64,000 nt of DNA. Origin: Actinomucor elegans. Taxonomy: Eukaryota > Mucoromycota > Mucoromycetes > Mucorales > Mucoraceae. The DNA is taken from NCBI GenBank assembly GCA_026027325.1, contig JAMSLZ010000002.1:806001-870000 (forward strand). The letters are read 5' to 3'. The notes under the pieces are model-generated. The model saw only the letters and a program-made list of their open reading frames with translations. It was not told where the DNA came from and did no database searches. The position numbers and the translations under genes were made by a program. Within the stretch, counting starts at the first letter, position 1. Each line of letters begins with the position of its first letter. Below, piece after piece: positions 47,728-59,661 of the stretch.

Positions 47728-48733
47728 TGTATATACAAGTTATGATATTATATTCCGAGAAAAAAAAATGGTTGATAGGTTGTCTTTTTATATGCTTGTA
47801 GCAAAAAGGAGCTCTTGTCAGGTGTTTGGTTTTATATATAACAAATCATCCCAAAAGTAGCAGATTACTTATCTTTGGCTAAGAGTTGTTTTAGTGTGCG
47901 CCAATTTCTTCCTATCTCTCCAATTCAACCAATCTTATTAGAGCCCTGGTTTCTTGTTTTAACTTTCTGATCTATTGACACGTCGTATGGCTTCATTGCT
48001 CCAGCTATCACAGTTATCTACTTCCTGCTGATCGTCGTATACACTGATATAAAGTCATTTTTCATATTCCTAGCTCATGAAAAAAGGCTGCAAGGCATGT
48101 GTAACAGCGCATGGTAATCTTATCAGTTTTCTTATCATTATTGATTTTATAATCATCCATGAGAAAAGCTTGGTTTCAGACAGTATGAAGCAGATCTTTA
48201 CTTAATATATCTAAATATTTTCAGAAAGGATATATTGGGAGTAAATACATTCATTCAAGCCCTCTGCTTTCTTTATCAAGCTGGGCACAAGAGCAAAGGT
48301 AATCCCGCTCATCTTACCTAATCTTTCAAGTTGCACCTTTGGGCTAGCCTTGTTTACTGGATCTGTTCATATGCATTTGACCTATCGATCATATATGCTG
48401 AACTACATCATACAACTTAATATGATTGAGAAACTTACATAGTACGAGTTAGATTCCTCGATAGATCACAGGATCATGTAGTAGACCATTATCAATACTA
48501 TATTAAGACTTATCTCCATTGAGCACTTGATAGTTATTCATTTAGTATATAGCAATGGTGAGTATGCATCATATTATGTAAGTAAAAGATGTGTCTATAA
48601 GCGTTTGCATAATCTAATCTATCCCTATAATTTGAGCAATAAATAAATAATCATGATAATGAAAAACTATGTAGCAGTATAATATAAAGGTATTTTTAAT
48701 ATATGACAAGTAGGTAACATAACTATTGGTAAA
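47728..48733. other. Spacer holding the GLN1 promoter
   Basis: One kilobase between the GLN1 start and the FAB1 stop. No gene seen. It must carry GLN1 regulatory sites. There are GATAA-type cores (CTTATC and its complement, for example near 47871 and 48118) that could bind nitrogen-regulating GATA factors, but such short cores are common by chance. Confidence 0.35.
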
Positions 48734-51700
48734 TTAATCCCACTTGAGAGTCCAGAAGTCGGGTATCATGCAAAAGTAGAGATCAATAGCAGATCTAAAT
48801 CGTTTACGATACATCTTTGGTGAAACAATTGTAGGATCCTTCTTGCCTCCACCCAGCATACCCGATTCTTTAACCCAGCTTTCAAGTTTCTTATCCCAAG
48901 TAAACGTTCGAATAAAGTCTATAATCATTCATTAAACTATCAATTTGGAATGTTATACTATTGCTATAACTTACCAACGATGCCAACAATAATTTCATCA
49001 GTATCTTCGTCAAATCCAACCAGTAGCGAGTAATCCATGACATCCAGATCCAAGAGAAAGTGCGTATCATTGTATAACGAATCTGACAGATTATATTTGG
49101 TGTCTACTGGCATATACAAAGGCGTTTTGCTAATCACTGTATAGACATTATTAGTCTAGTTTATAGTTATATTCCATTTGTCGGCAGATATATTTACATT
49201 CTACTAGATTTTCATCCAGGAATACCTCAACATCCTTTCCAGTTTTCTCTGCGTATCTATTTCTCATTGACCCCTTTAGATCATACACCTAATCATAGAA
49301 TATAAGTACTCTGAAGAACGGTTCTTTAGCTTCTATGATTTACCTTTTTAACAGATGTATCGTAGAACAAGTTCTCCATCACTAATATATCCATCTTCAT
49401 TGATTTGCCACTGACATTGTTATAAAAGCCAATGCGGTAGAGACCAAAAATCTTGCATAGAACAGTAGGAGTCTAAGGTGAAAACAAGTTAGTTTATACA
49501 AATGTCCGTAGTTCTTTAGAATGCCTTACTCCTTTATCAAATACTTGATCAAACATATATACAAAGTATTTGTTAGCAGAACCCAAGAAGGCGTCCATTT
49601 CATATTTGGATATCTGCTTGATCAAAAACCGCTCGTCTATTATATCGAAATGTCAGCTTGATAGCTATTTTTTTTTTTTTTTGATTACATAGCGTACCTT
49701 TGGTCTTTAAAAAGATGGAACCAGACTTTCCTCCTGCAGTATCCCATGTTGTACATCTTGCTAATGAAGATATAAAAATTTCATCACACCCACAGCTCTT
49801 TCTCAGCATATCAAACTGTTCTGCAAAGTAAATCTTGCACGAAAAACTGGTTGAACCGCCCTGGAATGCTATAAGTTTAAAAACAAACTTGGTCAGCGCC
49901 CTCTTTTTTTTTATGCTGGCGATCCCTTGATAAACTTACTAAAACGCCACGGTCTTTCTCTTTCATCGGTCTCCGGAAACATTTGGGAAAAGAATGATTT
50001 GGCCTCACCTGGATCCGAGGAAGAAGCCGCGGTAGAGCCTGCTTTTTCCTTGGAAGCATCGTTGAAAAGGTCCGAAGATGCAGCTTTAGACATACGGAGT
50101 TCTTGTTTGCGCTGCAACTTTTCATTGTAAAATGTGCTTCCGAGCATATAGGAAATAATGCTACTAGGTTCGTTTTCTCGGACTAATATATTGGAATCAG
50201 CAAAAATATGTTCATTAGGAGAGCTATCCGTGGAAACAAGTATTAGTAAAATGATATGTATTTTTTTTTACGCGTAGATACTTGCAATGGGTATTCAAGA
50301 GGTGTCAAGTTATTAATACTCTTCTCAGCCAAGACATACGTAATGGCTTTCATGATCGAGTTTCTGCCACTACTATTAGTAGACCAATCCAAATTTGAAG
50401 AGCCTGATCCATTATCTAAATTCCAAAATTGAGTCATTTATGTTAACTTTCAATGCATAAAATCTACTTTTACCTAGCCCGATGACTGAGTGATTGCCTG
50501 ATGACCTCAATAAAGCAGATGTATCCATCATGGTAGCTGTGCTACTCTTGTTGGATAACTGGTGTTCTCCAGCTGCTCCATCTTTCTTATCTATTACCAT
50601 ACCTGATTCGACACTCAAGAATGGTAATGTATTATTAGACATTTGCAATTGATGCTCTCGATGAAATTCTTGAAGTTCTGCAATACTTGGTACCATTTCG
50701 CGCCCCAATGATTCGTCATATTCATCCGTATACACCAAACTAAATGTCTTGTGTTGAAATGGCAAGATATCATCTTCCTCATCCTCATCTGAAGAGAGTA
50801 CTCCTGTCTCCACACCAAACAAAGTTTCATCCAATAATAAATCATCCTCTTCATCACTGGAGGATGAAGAAGAGCTTGATGAACAGTCATCATCATCGTC
50901 ATCATGGGTCATGATCTCCTTGATCTTGGTATAAGGTTCCAAAGATGTTTTGCTTGATAGACGTTGACGTATAGTACCATCTGATAGTTTGTTATAGTGA
51001 GAAATAGGGATTGGTAAATGCGAATTGCCACCTGTGCTAAACGAGTATTTGTGTCGTGACATTTTGGATTTGGCAGAAGTAGAGCTAGAAGCATGAATAG
51101 GGACAGGAATGCGACCGCCAACACGCAATTTGCTATTGCTAGAAGAGCTATTGGAAGGGCCTGCTGGGCTGTTGACCATGGCTAAGGTGCGAGATCGAGA
51201 TCGAGAAATATCAAGTTCCTGACTGGTGCTTTTCATTACCTGTAAAGAAGATGTATTACTAGAAGAAGCTTTGGATTTAGCGGCAGCAGCAGCATTAGCA
51301 GCAGCAAGCGCGCTACTAGCAGGATGTGTGATATTTGTGGCCCCTAGTCGCTTTTCTCCCAACGGTTTATTATTATTCAATCCTCCTATAAATCCAAATC
51401 GATAGGCGATAGCTGAACGATCTTGTATATTATAAGGTAACCCTCTGTATGAAACAGGTTTGTTAGGCTGTGGAGGCGCTGGAGGTGGTGAGGTGGTGTC
51501 CATCAATGAAGATTCATAAAACTGAGTTTTACGATGATTAACCATGTTTTGTTCCATCAGTTTTTGATAAGGTGTAGCACGCTGCTGCTGACTTGGCAGA
51601 TAGTTACCAGGCGAAGGTGAGCTTTTAGATTTACCAACTATAGGATCTGGTAGTAGACCTGTGAATCGCTTGTAAGATAGAATAGAATTTCCAGCTGCAT

Positions 51701-54700
51701 GGCGACCAAGACGAGATTGATTGATATTGGCTGAATCCAAAGGCTGAAGAGTAGAAGATGGAGGTGGAGCTGAGGGTGGTAGAGTAGGTTTCAAACTTGG
51801 AGTAGAAGGTGGTGTCACTGCAGAAGGTGGTGTATCTACTTGCTGAACGTTCTCGACAATTCTTGATTCCTGCAGGTATTTTTGCGTTGATTTCTTTTGT
51901 TTCTTGTTGTCCTCCACTTGCTGCTGTTCTTTTTTCTTCTTGGGTGCATCTTTCATCAATTCCAAAGACAAACGACGAGCAACACTCGGGTCCAAATCAC
52001 GTGAATCATCCTGATCATTCTGCTTGATTTTAAGCTTTCCAATGCTCTTTTCACTAGGAGATGAAGGTGTCAAATTGGTAGCATTACTATCACTATCGTG
52101 GCTAGATCTATGATGATGGTCTTTGCGATGATGATGGTGATGGTGATGGTGATGATGGTGGTGATGTCGAGAGTGGCTGCTGCCGACACTTGAACTGATA
52201 TCTTGGCCAAGGCTATCCTCTTTAGAATCTTGTAGGAACATTTGATCAAAGCGTTTCAACTCATCATACCAAGGATAAGACTCTGTAGGCGATTCACCCA
52301 AGCCCGGCTGTTCTTTCAAGGTAAAGTTGTTAGCATCATCCATCGTGATAGGATCTGAAATTGCGGTGCCTGATACACCATAAGGTACAACAGTCGTATG
52401 ATTATCCAGTCCAACATCCAACAGCGGTAAATCAGCAGCTTCAATGGCTCGTTTGGTACGCAGATTCAAATTAGATACGACAGGAGCGCTGGCGCTCATG
52501 CTATTATATAGACTTTCAGCAGGGAACATCTTGCGCAAGTGATTGGTAGTTAATCGCCTCAGCTCGCGTTCAGGTCTTACAAAACGCCTAGCAAAATCAA
52601 TGTATTTTAAATCCCAAGCGACTGCATGGTTTTGTAAGTCGGCCAGTACATTATTGAGCTGCAATGTGTCAGTAGGAGCGCTGGTAGCATATTCCATTTG
52701 TAATTTTTGCAACAGATTCTTCTTATTCTTTAAAGCTTCCTGAGAGAGTTCTTGCAAATACTCTTTACAGAGATCAACCATGTTGGGTTGCACAATATCA
52801 TAAGAGAAACCTTTATTGCGCTCAATGATCGAGTCAAAGAACTTGGCAATCTTGGAACGAGTTGAATCTAATGAAGCATCTTTGATAGCCATTTGCTGCT
52901 TAGAGCTGAACCATAGATGCAAAGGCGGTGGATACACATCCACCACTTTAACTGTAGCATGCGTAAAGTTCACAGATAGGTTTTGAATACGGAAAGAGAT
53001 CATATGGTCACGATAGAATCCGTGCGGACATCCGCCACTGCTTCCAGCTTCATTACCAAAGTAACCTGTCCCACCTTCTTTAGGATCATCATATAAAGGA
53101 ATAGGTTCAGATTGATAGAACAAGAGCTCCAAAAACTTTCCAAACGAATACCTCTGCAGTAGATCAGACATGGGTTTCCAGTTATGAGTGACATTACAGA
53201 TATTACAGTGTGTACAGATAAAGATAGGGATTTTACGCAGAAACTCATCACGACTTATATCAATCATTTCTTCTATCATGTCTTCATCACCATTATCGTC
53301 TTCCAAGAACACTTGCACCTTGATCTGTGCATTGCCGTGCGAGTAAGTCCGGTCATGAAAGATTAGAGGGCCTCCACACATTTTGGAGCTGCAAGTGGTA
53401 TAAGCTTCTTTACATGAATTAAGGATATATTGACCCAAGGTACAATCGCCCATTGGGTTATAGTATTCGTAAGGATCGAGTGCAGCTTTCTCGCAAGGAA
53501 TAGTATGGTTGTTCATTGGATTCGTAGTTCGACGCACTAGGAAACTCTGGCTAGAAATAGGTGACAAATAATGGTGAATAGGGCCTATGTACTTTTTGAA
53601 CAAGAGCCATGACTGTAAATGAAGTTCTTGGTAGTGGCGGTATTCCAAGTCATGTTCTAAATATGGATCAAAAGATTTGAGATAATCTAGCATATAAAAC
53701 AGATCGGTAGGGATGGGTGGTATAGGCGGCAGTTTGTTCTGTTGAGATGGTTGTAGTTGTGATTGTTTCTCGTTATTGACATCGCCGGAAGGTGAAGTAG
53801 GAGATGTACCTGTTTCGCTAGTAGGTGGAGCCGTAGCTAATGTGGTTCCGGTTATACCAGCACCCAAGCGTTCACGTATCAATCCAATGAGTTTCTTTTG
53901 TGATTCACGTAGTTTGAGCAGAATATGAGGTACAGGTAAACTAACACCAGGCGACATCGAGAGAGTTGTGTTTTGATACTTTTCCAATACGATATTGATA
54001 GCAGTAAGGCAGATATCGTCATCTTCAACAATGACAGCACTTTGTTGATAATGCTGCTGCGATTTTTTCTTGGCAGCCATCACATCCAATGTGCTAACAG
54101 TGATCTGTGATTCTGCCACCGATAGAGCCGAAACACTCTGCGTGTCCAATTGAGCTGTTTCCGAAGATTCACCATGGTACGATATGGAGCGACCACCGGT
54201 ATTTCCTCGGGGACACTGATGTAGTGTCGAAGACGAATCATCATCTCCTAACTCAGTTATCAAAGCTATTTCTTCATCGCCAGTTGTACCAGCCTGTATA
54301 GAAGCTTGATCACCGTCATACATGGGCTGATTCCACCTTCTCAATTCGATAAAATCCTTTCTCAATTGCGCCTCCAAGTTGATATTATTCACCACCTTAA
54401 CCATAAAGTTCATGATAAACTTGACGGTACTCAAGGTTTTTAAGTCACCACCACGTAACATGATAGTAGCACCTCGTTCTTTGGGACATTCATGAAACAT
54501 CAAGAAAGTCTTGCGTCGATTGGGCAAGTATTCGTGCATTATCGTCATAGGTTCAAATAAACCGCACTTGCCTGGGGCCATGGTTTTCGCATTCCAGAGC
54601 TCGTTCTTGTAATTAAATACAGTAGCGTCTGCACAACGGGCGATAGCATCCAACTTTTGTTTTTTGATATTGTAAGCAACGACAATCTTGGCTTTATTGA

Positions 54701-57641
54701 GACATTCAATGACCGTACGTGGAACATTGGCTGCCACCAAGACAATAGACGGTTTGAGACCCACAATTTCAGATACCAAAGCGTTCATATGGTCTCTTTC
54801 CCAAGCCAATAAGCGATCAAACTTGAGGTATTCTTGTCTAGGCATACTGCCATCATTGGCTGGAATAGCTGCTGCGCCAAACCCATCCACATCAAAGTTC
54901 AAGATCAAAATTAACGGGTTCTTGATATTATGCATCATGTCCTTGTGTGCCACACTTTTGGAGAGCACTACGCCGCTGACAGAAAAGCTATCCTTGGGCA
55001 ACCCACCAGGTACCTTCTTGATCTTGACATAGTGGTTCATATTGAAGGATTCTCGGATACGGATGTGAGGTTGGACTTCATCTGCTATTTTCAATAGTAA
55101 ATTCATCATCACTTCTTCCCAGTCTTCCCAATCTTCCTGAGGTAGTTCACCCTCCTCCAGTAAGTGTCGAATAATGTTGCGCATTAATTGAATAAAGGAT
55201 GCATCCCACTGTTGATGTGTTGCTACTTCTACTGGATGGGCAGCCGCTCCAGAAGCAGAGGCGACACGTAGCTGATCCAATTCTGGTGTTGCACATCGAT
55301 TATTGTTTATGTTACTGGTTGTAGGAGTGGAAGTAGATGGCGTTAACTGCTGTTGATGGAACGAGTTGCGGTTGCTTGGACTTTCATAACCACCATTGCT
55401 ACTATTATCACTTTGATCCATCATCATGTTGGCCGTAGTAATAGGCGTATTGCGCATCAAACTTTTAGTACGTACACGGATATGTCTAGTAGAAGAAGTA
55501 GAGCTACTGCTATTCAAATTACAGCCGTTATTACCATTGTTATTGTTCGTCGCATTGTTATTTGGGCTACTATTACCGGCAGCAAACAAGTTACTACTGG
55601 ATCCATTCTCTGTCAAACTCAACCTTCGCCGCATGATACTATTGGACCGTTCGCTGCTAGAAGGGTTATTGACATTGCCTGGCCGCATAAACCAAGAAGA
55701 TGCTTTATTGATAGTACTAGTGCTTGTACTCAACATGGGTGTTGCAGGCGTAGGCGAATCCGCATAATCTTCAAAAAAGATATTATTGAAGATACCAGAG
55801 CCTGGTCTTTCTCCACCGCCCCAAAAGTTTAATAGATTACGTGGGTTCTTATCCCATCGCCTTGGATCATCATCTTCTGTCTCATAGTAATCGCCTTGCT
55901 GAGCTAACGGTGTAGATGCATGTGTGCCGCCATTATTATGATAGCCACCTGCAATAGTAGCATTATGAGCATCTTGTTGCTGTAACTGTAACTGCTGCTG
56001 TTGATGTTGCTGCTGATTAGGTGCTACAATAAATGAATTACGACGAAAGGGCATAGGTGAATTCATTTGCTGTTGCTGTTGCTGCTGCCGTACGCCTTCC
56101 AATGCAGCCAAACTGGTATCAATACCCAATGAATTCATAGTACTTGTTCTTGATCTAGGCGTCGTTCTTAGAAACGTGGTAGTAAGCAACTTTTTAAAGC
56201 CAACATCTGTATCGCTCATAGTATGATGTGAGCTAGTGGACTGTGAAAAGTGTAGATCGAGATTGGTTGGTCTTTGCAAGTCAAAGCTGTTGGTGGATCG
56301 TTCAAACTCGATTTCCTCATCGCTGCTGTCATCTTCTCCACTGGTGGGAATTAAAAAGGTCTTCTGTTGATGCTGCTGCTGTTGCAGTGAGCTGGATAAA
56401 TTGGCATCCACCACGACAGAAGAATATGAATAGCCGTCATGTAATGAGATGGTATCGTCTGCGCAATATCCCTCTACAAATTTGATATAGCAGTCGTTGC
56501 ATACTCGTAAAGAATGGCTCGTATGGATATTCTTACTGAGACACTTGGAGCAAAAGATTCTACCTACAAAAATTCAATGATAAAAGCCGTTTATTACATT
56601 GGGTCAATAACCGAGATAGATGGATGTTATATTACCGCAGGTACGACAATGATGTTTTCGTCTAAATAAATTAAATGGTGCGTTACAGTCAAAACATTCT
56701 TTACACTGTTCATCAGGCATCCAAAAATCCTTATTACTATTGTTGGGTTCACCACCTCTTAACCGGTTTAGAATACGACTAAGCGAGTTGGTGTTACTGA
56801 CTGAAAAGGTAGTCATGACAGACTGCGTATCACTGTCAATAGAAGAAGTCTTTGTCAAGGGTATAAGCATGCCATCCGATATCTGCTGTTGCTGATTTTG
56901 ATCTTCATCAAACACAATATGCTTTTTATCTAAGGGCTTGGTTTTGGTAATAGTAGGCATAATTTGACCTTTGATGGGAGTACTTGATTTGTCTGTCATA
57001 TTCGACTTTTTCTTGTTACTTGCATTGCTAATGGGTATCTCAGTTGCTGTGGCAATCGTTGTTTTTGTCGTGGGTGTGTTTGATTTATTAGTAATAGTAG
57101 ACGTTGGCGTAATAGCTGTGGTTGCTGTGGTTGATGTGGTTGTAGTAACTGAGCTGCTATTGTTACTCGGGGCGGTATTTGTAGCGGGGCTTAGCGAGGA
57201 ACTGGAAGTCGTTATCGCAACAATGGGGTTTTTGACCGCAACAGGTGCGGTATTTGAGGAATTGCTGACAGTGCTGTTGGCAGCAGTAATTGTATTGGTG
57301 GAAGTAGTTGAAGTGGATATAGCAGTAGCCGCGTTGGCAGGCGTGATAGTAGCTATCGATGAAGTAGCCGAACCAGAAACGGGCATCTTTTCCGAAGCCG
57401 GAGGCTGTTCAGTGACTTGATCAATGATTGTGCCGCTTTCGTTTGAAAGTACTATGGATATGGTTCGCGTTGAAGACGAAGGCGATGTCAGTTGTTGCTG
57501 AAGTTGCTGGTTAGGACCTGAAACGGCAGTCTTGAACTTGGAGAATATTTTAGATATTAAACCTTCTTCATCGCCTTCTGGTATAAAGTTGAATGAAGTT
57601 AATGAAGACGGATCATCATCTAATCGCGACGCTTTTTCCAT
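48734..57641 (-). CDS. FAB1: 1-phosphatidylinositol-3-phosphate 5-kinase (FAB1/PIKfyve)
   Basis: Ten exons: 56636-57641, 50474-56563, 50286-50415, 49940-50223, 49698-49868, 49530-49636, 49344-49472, 49198-49288, 48975-49136 and 48734-48918, giving 2784 residues (yeast Fab1 about 2280). It makes PI(3,5)P2 on endosomes and vacuoles. A FYVE zinc finger (about 306-370) has [18 protein letters not shown]-1/GroEL-like domain lies about 850-1110 ([20 protein letters not shown]). A Cys-rich region follows ([20 protein letters not shown]). The C-terminal kinase has [50 protein letters not shown] and [20 protein letters not shown]. Length excess comes from low-complexity stretches: Ser/Thr, Gln, 13 His, and an Asp/Ser/Glu tract. 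Intron 3 fits only as a GC-AG intron. Seven of the last exons are under 175 bases while exon 2 is 6.1 kb. Confidence 0.95.
50244..50285 (-). other. Likely GC-AG splice donor of FAB1 intron 3
   Basis: The intron spans about 50224-50285. The reading frame and the family text ([16 protein letters not shown]) join only if the donor is TT|GCAAGT at 50286/50285 and the acceptor GATAG at 50224. The only GT donors nearby give the wrong phase and an early stop. GCAAGT is the known consensus of the minor GC-AG class. Confidence 0.6.
50822..50910 (-). repeat. Asp/Ser/Glu low-complexity coding tract in FAB1
   Basis: Codes for a run of Asp, then nine Ser, then acidic residues ([20 protein letters not shown]). 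The DNA is a mix of ATC-, TCT- and TCA-type trinucleotides. It probably forms a flexible acidic linker before the kinase domain and a multisite phosphorylation target. Confidence 0.7.
52128..52166 (-). repeat. CAT/CAC repeat coding for 13 histidines in FAB1
   Basis: Thirteen consecutive His codons followed by [10 protein letters not shown]. It lies in the linker between the Cys-rich region and the kinase domain. The codons alternate between CAT and CAC, so it grew by trinucleotide or hexanucleotide slippage. Confidence 0.9.
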
Positions 57642-59211
57642 TTCTCTCCTCTAATTTCTCGAGAACAAGAAAAAGAAAGGACTTTTATGCTGCTTTTTAA
57701 TATATGAAAAGGTGATTCTTCTGTATTTGTATTAAAAAGGGGCAGCAAAGGGGAGGGTGTGCGCTTAAAACTGTTACCTGGTTATTGTGGAACCATACTG
57801 CTTTTTACTTTAGAAATATCAGGTGAAATAGATGCACATAGTTGATAATACAGCCGCTGCTATATCGTTTCTGACGGTTTTATTTCGATGACATGCGTTT
57901 GCCAGGAACAAAAGTAAAAAGTAAGGCCGTAGCTTTCCGAGAACAGGAAAAAAAAAACGCGACTTTTTTCACAATAAACTGTTGGTGGCGGATAACTCAG
58001 TGCTACGAAGCAGATTCGAATAGATGTGGCTCTTGGTTACTAACTTTTATTAACAAGTCAGTTTGAGTAACCATTGCCTGAAGACAAGTAAATAGCACAG
58101 AAAAGTACATATAGTTCACTGTTATCCATCGGCAACACAACGTTTTCCATTGTTATTCAGTAAAGCAGAGGCTTCAAAAAAAAGCAGTTTGTTATTCTAA
58201 ACATAAAATACTAATTAGATGCAATATTCTACCAAGATCGATCGAGATGATCTATCCATTTATTAGATCTAGAAGCGTTAAATGTATGTAATTACTGCGA
58301 TCGTTAATGTTACTACATAATCATTATACTTGCTAAAAACAAAATTCTATTAAATATAGCAATCCTTTCTGAATAAATACTGGTCATTAGATGTAACAAT
58401 ATACCAGAGTTTGTTGAGAGAAGGAAAGATGTTAAAAGCGATCCAATTTCAAACAATTTTTTTTTTTTTTTTTTTTTTTTTGCAAATTTGGTTCTCTGAT
58501 TATTCTCATGTTTTTCTGTAATTGGACCATTCCTTGACAGATCTGGTTTTAATGTCACGTTTGATGACTAGTACATGTTCAAAAAGAGCTACTCCATCTT
58601 GTAAAAGTGCTATTTGATTAAATTTCTATGAGAATACTTCATTTTAGCAATTAGATAGACAAGGCAAGTATTTTTTTTTAATCTTGTTCAAATGATCTAT
58701 AGGTCCCTCGGCAGATTCAGATCAAATTTTGCATTTGATTAGTACATCATGCGCAGAATAAATTGTTGCATCCCTTAGAGTCTTCATCCAGATATGTATT
58801 CTAGTGATTAGGCTAGTTTTCGTTTCGGTACTTTTGGTAAAACATGCTTTAGCGCATTGCTAAATAAAATTCCATAAGTTTTGATTTGAATGTTCAAAAA
58901 AGTATGCGTTACTCTATATATTTCCCAAAAATCAGGGGTATATCTAAATCTACTACTGAAATAATCCAGAGCCTCAAAGATAAAATTGTTCAGCCTTCAA
59001 CATTCTGTTTATCAATATAATGGGAGGCGCATCTTTTAATGTCTTTGCTCAACGACAAATGGTTACAACATGTTACTAAGCAAATACAGGAAGACGACCT
59101 TTAATATGTGGACTCCGCTGGCACCAGGTGATAGAGCAAAACGCGAACACTTAAAAATCAGGTCCCGTGCTTTCTTCTTTTTCTTTTCGAAGACCCTTTT
59201 TTTTATCCAAA
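57642..59211. other. Divergent promoter region between FAB1 and the Dap1-like gene
   Basis: About 1.6 kb. No gene supported. Contains a poly(T) run near 58458-58481, and a pyrimidine-rich stretch (TTTCTTCTTTTTCTTTTCG) directly before the Dap1-like start. Near 58725-58740 the sequence AATTTTGCATTTGATTAG looks like the reverse of the AATCAAATG core found in the relics. Confidence 0.45.
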
Positions 59212-59661
59212 ATGGCCACGTAAAGTATAAAACACAATAACTGCGGATAGATACAAACTGATTGTTTGTTATAGTCAAGCACCCAAGACTACACCTATCA
59301 CTGTTTCTGAGCTTGCCAAGTACAATGGCTCAGACCCTTCGCTTCCTATCTACGTCGCTATCAAAGGTGATGTTTTCGATGTATCAGCAAATACTAGCTC
59401 ATATGGCCCTGGCGCTGGATACAATGTATTTGCCGGAAAGGATTCTTCAAAGGTAAAATCGTAAAAGTGTGCAAGGGATTGATCCGATTTTAAACTGAAA
59501 TGTTTTATGTTCAGGCTCTTGGCAAGTCATCTTTAAAACCTGAAGATTGCATTGCTGATTACAGTGGACTTGATGCAAAGGAATTGGAAGTGTTGGACCA
59601 GTGGCACGCTTTCTTTTCAAAGAGATATAATATTGTAGGAAAGGTTGTTCCTGATAACTAA
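59212..59661 (+). CDS. DAP1: MAPR (membrane-associated progesterone receptor)-type heme protein, Dap1-like
   Basis: Three exons, 59212-59219, 59275-59452 and 59515-59661, give 110 residues. Exon 1 is only 8 bases (ATGGCCAC), so the protein starts Met-Ala-Thr. The rest is a cytochrome-b5-like heme/steroid-binding domain of MAPR type: TPITVSELAKYNGSDPSLPI, VAIKGDVFDVSANTSSYGPG, GYNVFAGKDSSKALGKSSLK, and VLDQWHAFFSKRYNIVGKV at the end. Tyr46 and Tyr52 are where PGRMC1 has the heme-ligating and neighbouring Tyr. Yeast Dap1 binds heme and supports Erg11 cytochrome P450 in sterol synthesis. No membrane segment precedes the domain, so this form is probably soluble or peripheral. The start rests on a very short exon and deserves transcript support. 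Confidence 0.85.

Noticed and set aside
56971..57420. 149-codon open frame on the plus strand, rich in Val
   Set aside because: It lies opposite the Ser/Thr-rich first exon of FAB1; the Val-rich translation is the mirror of Thr/Ala/Asn codons.
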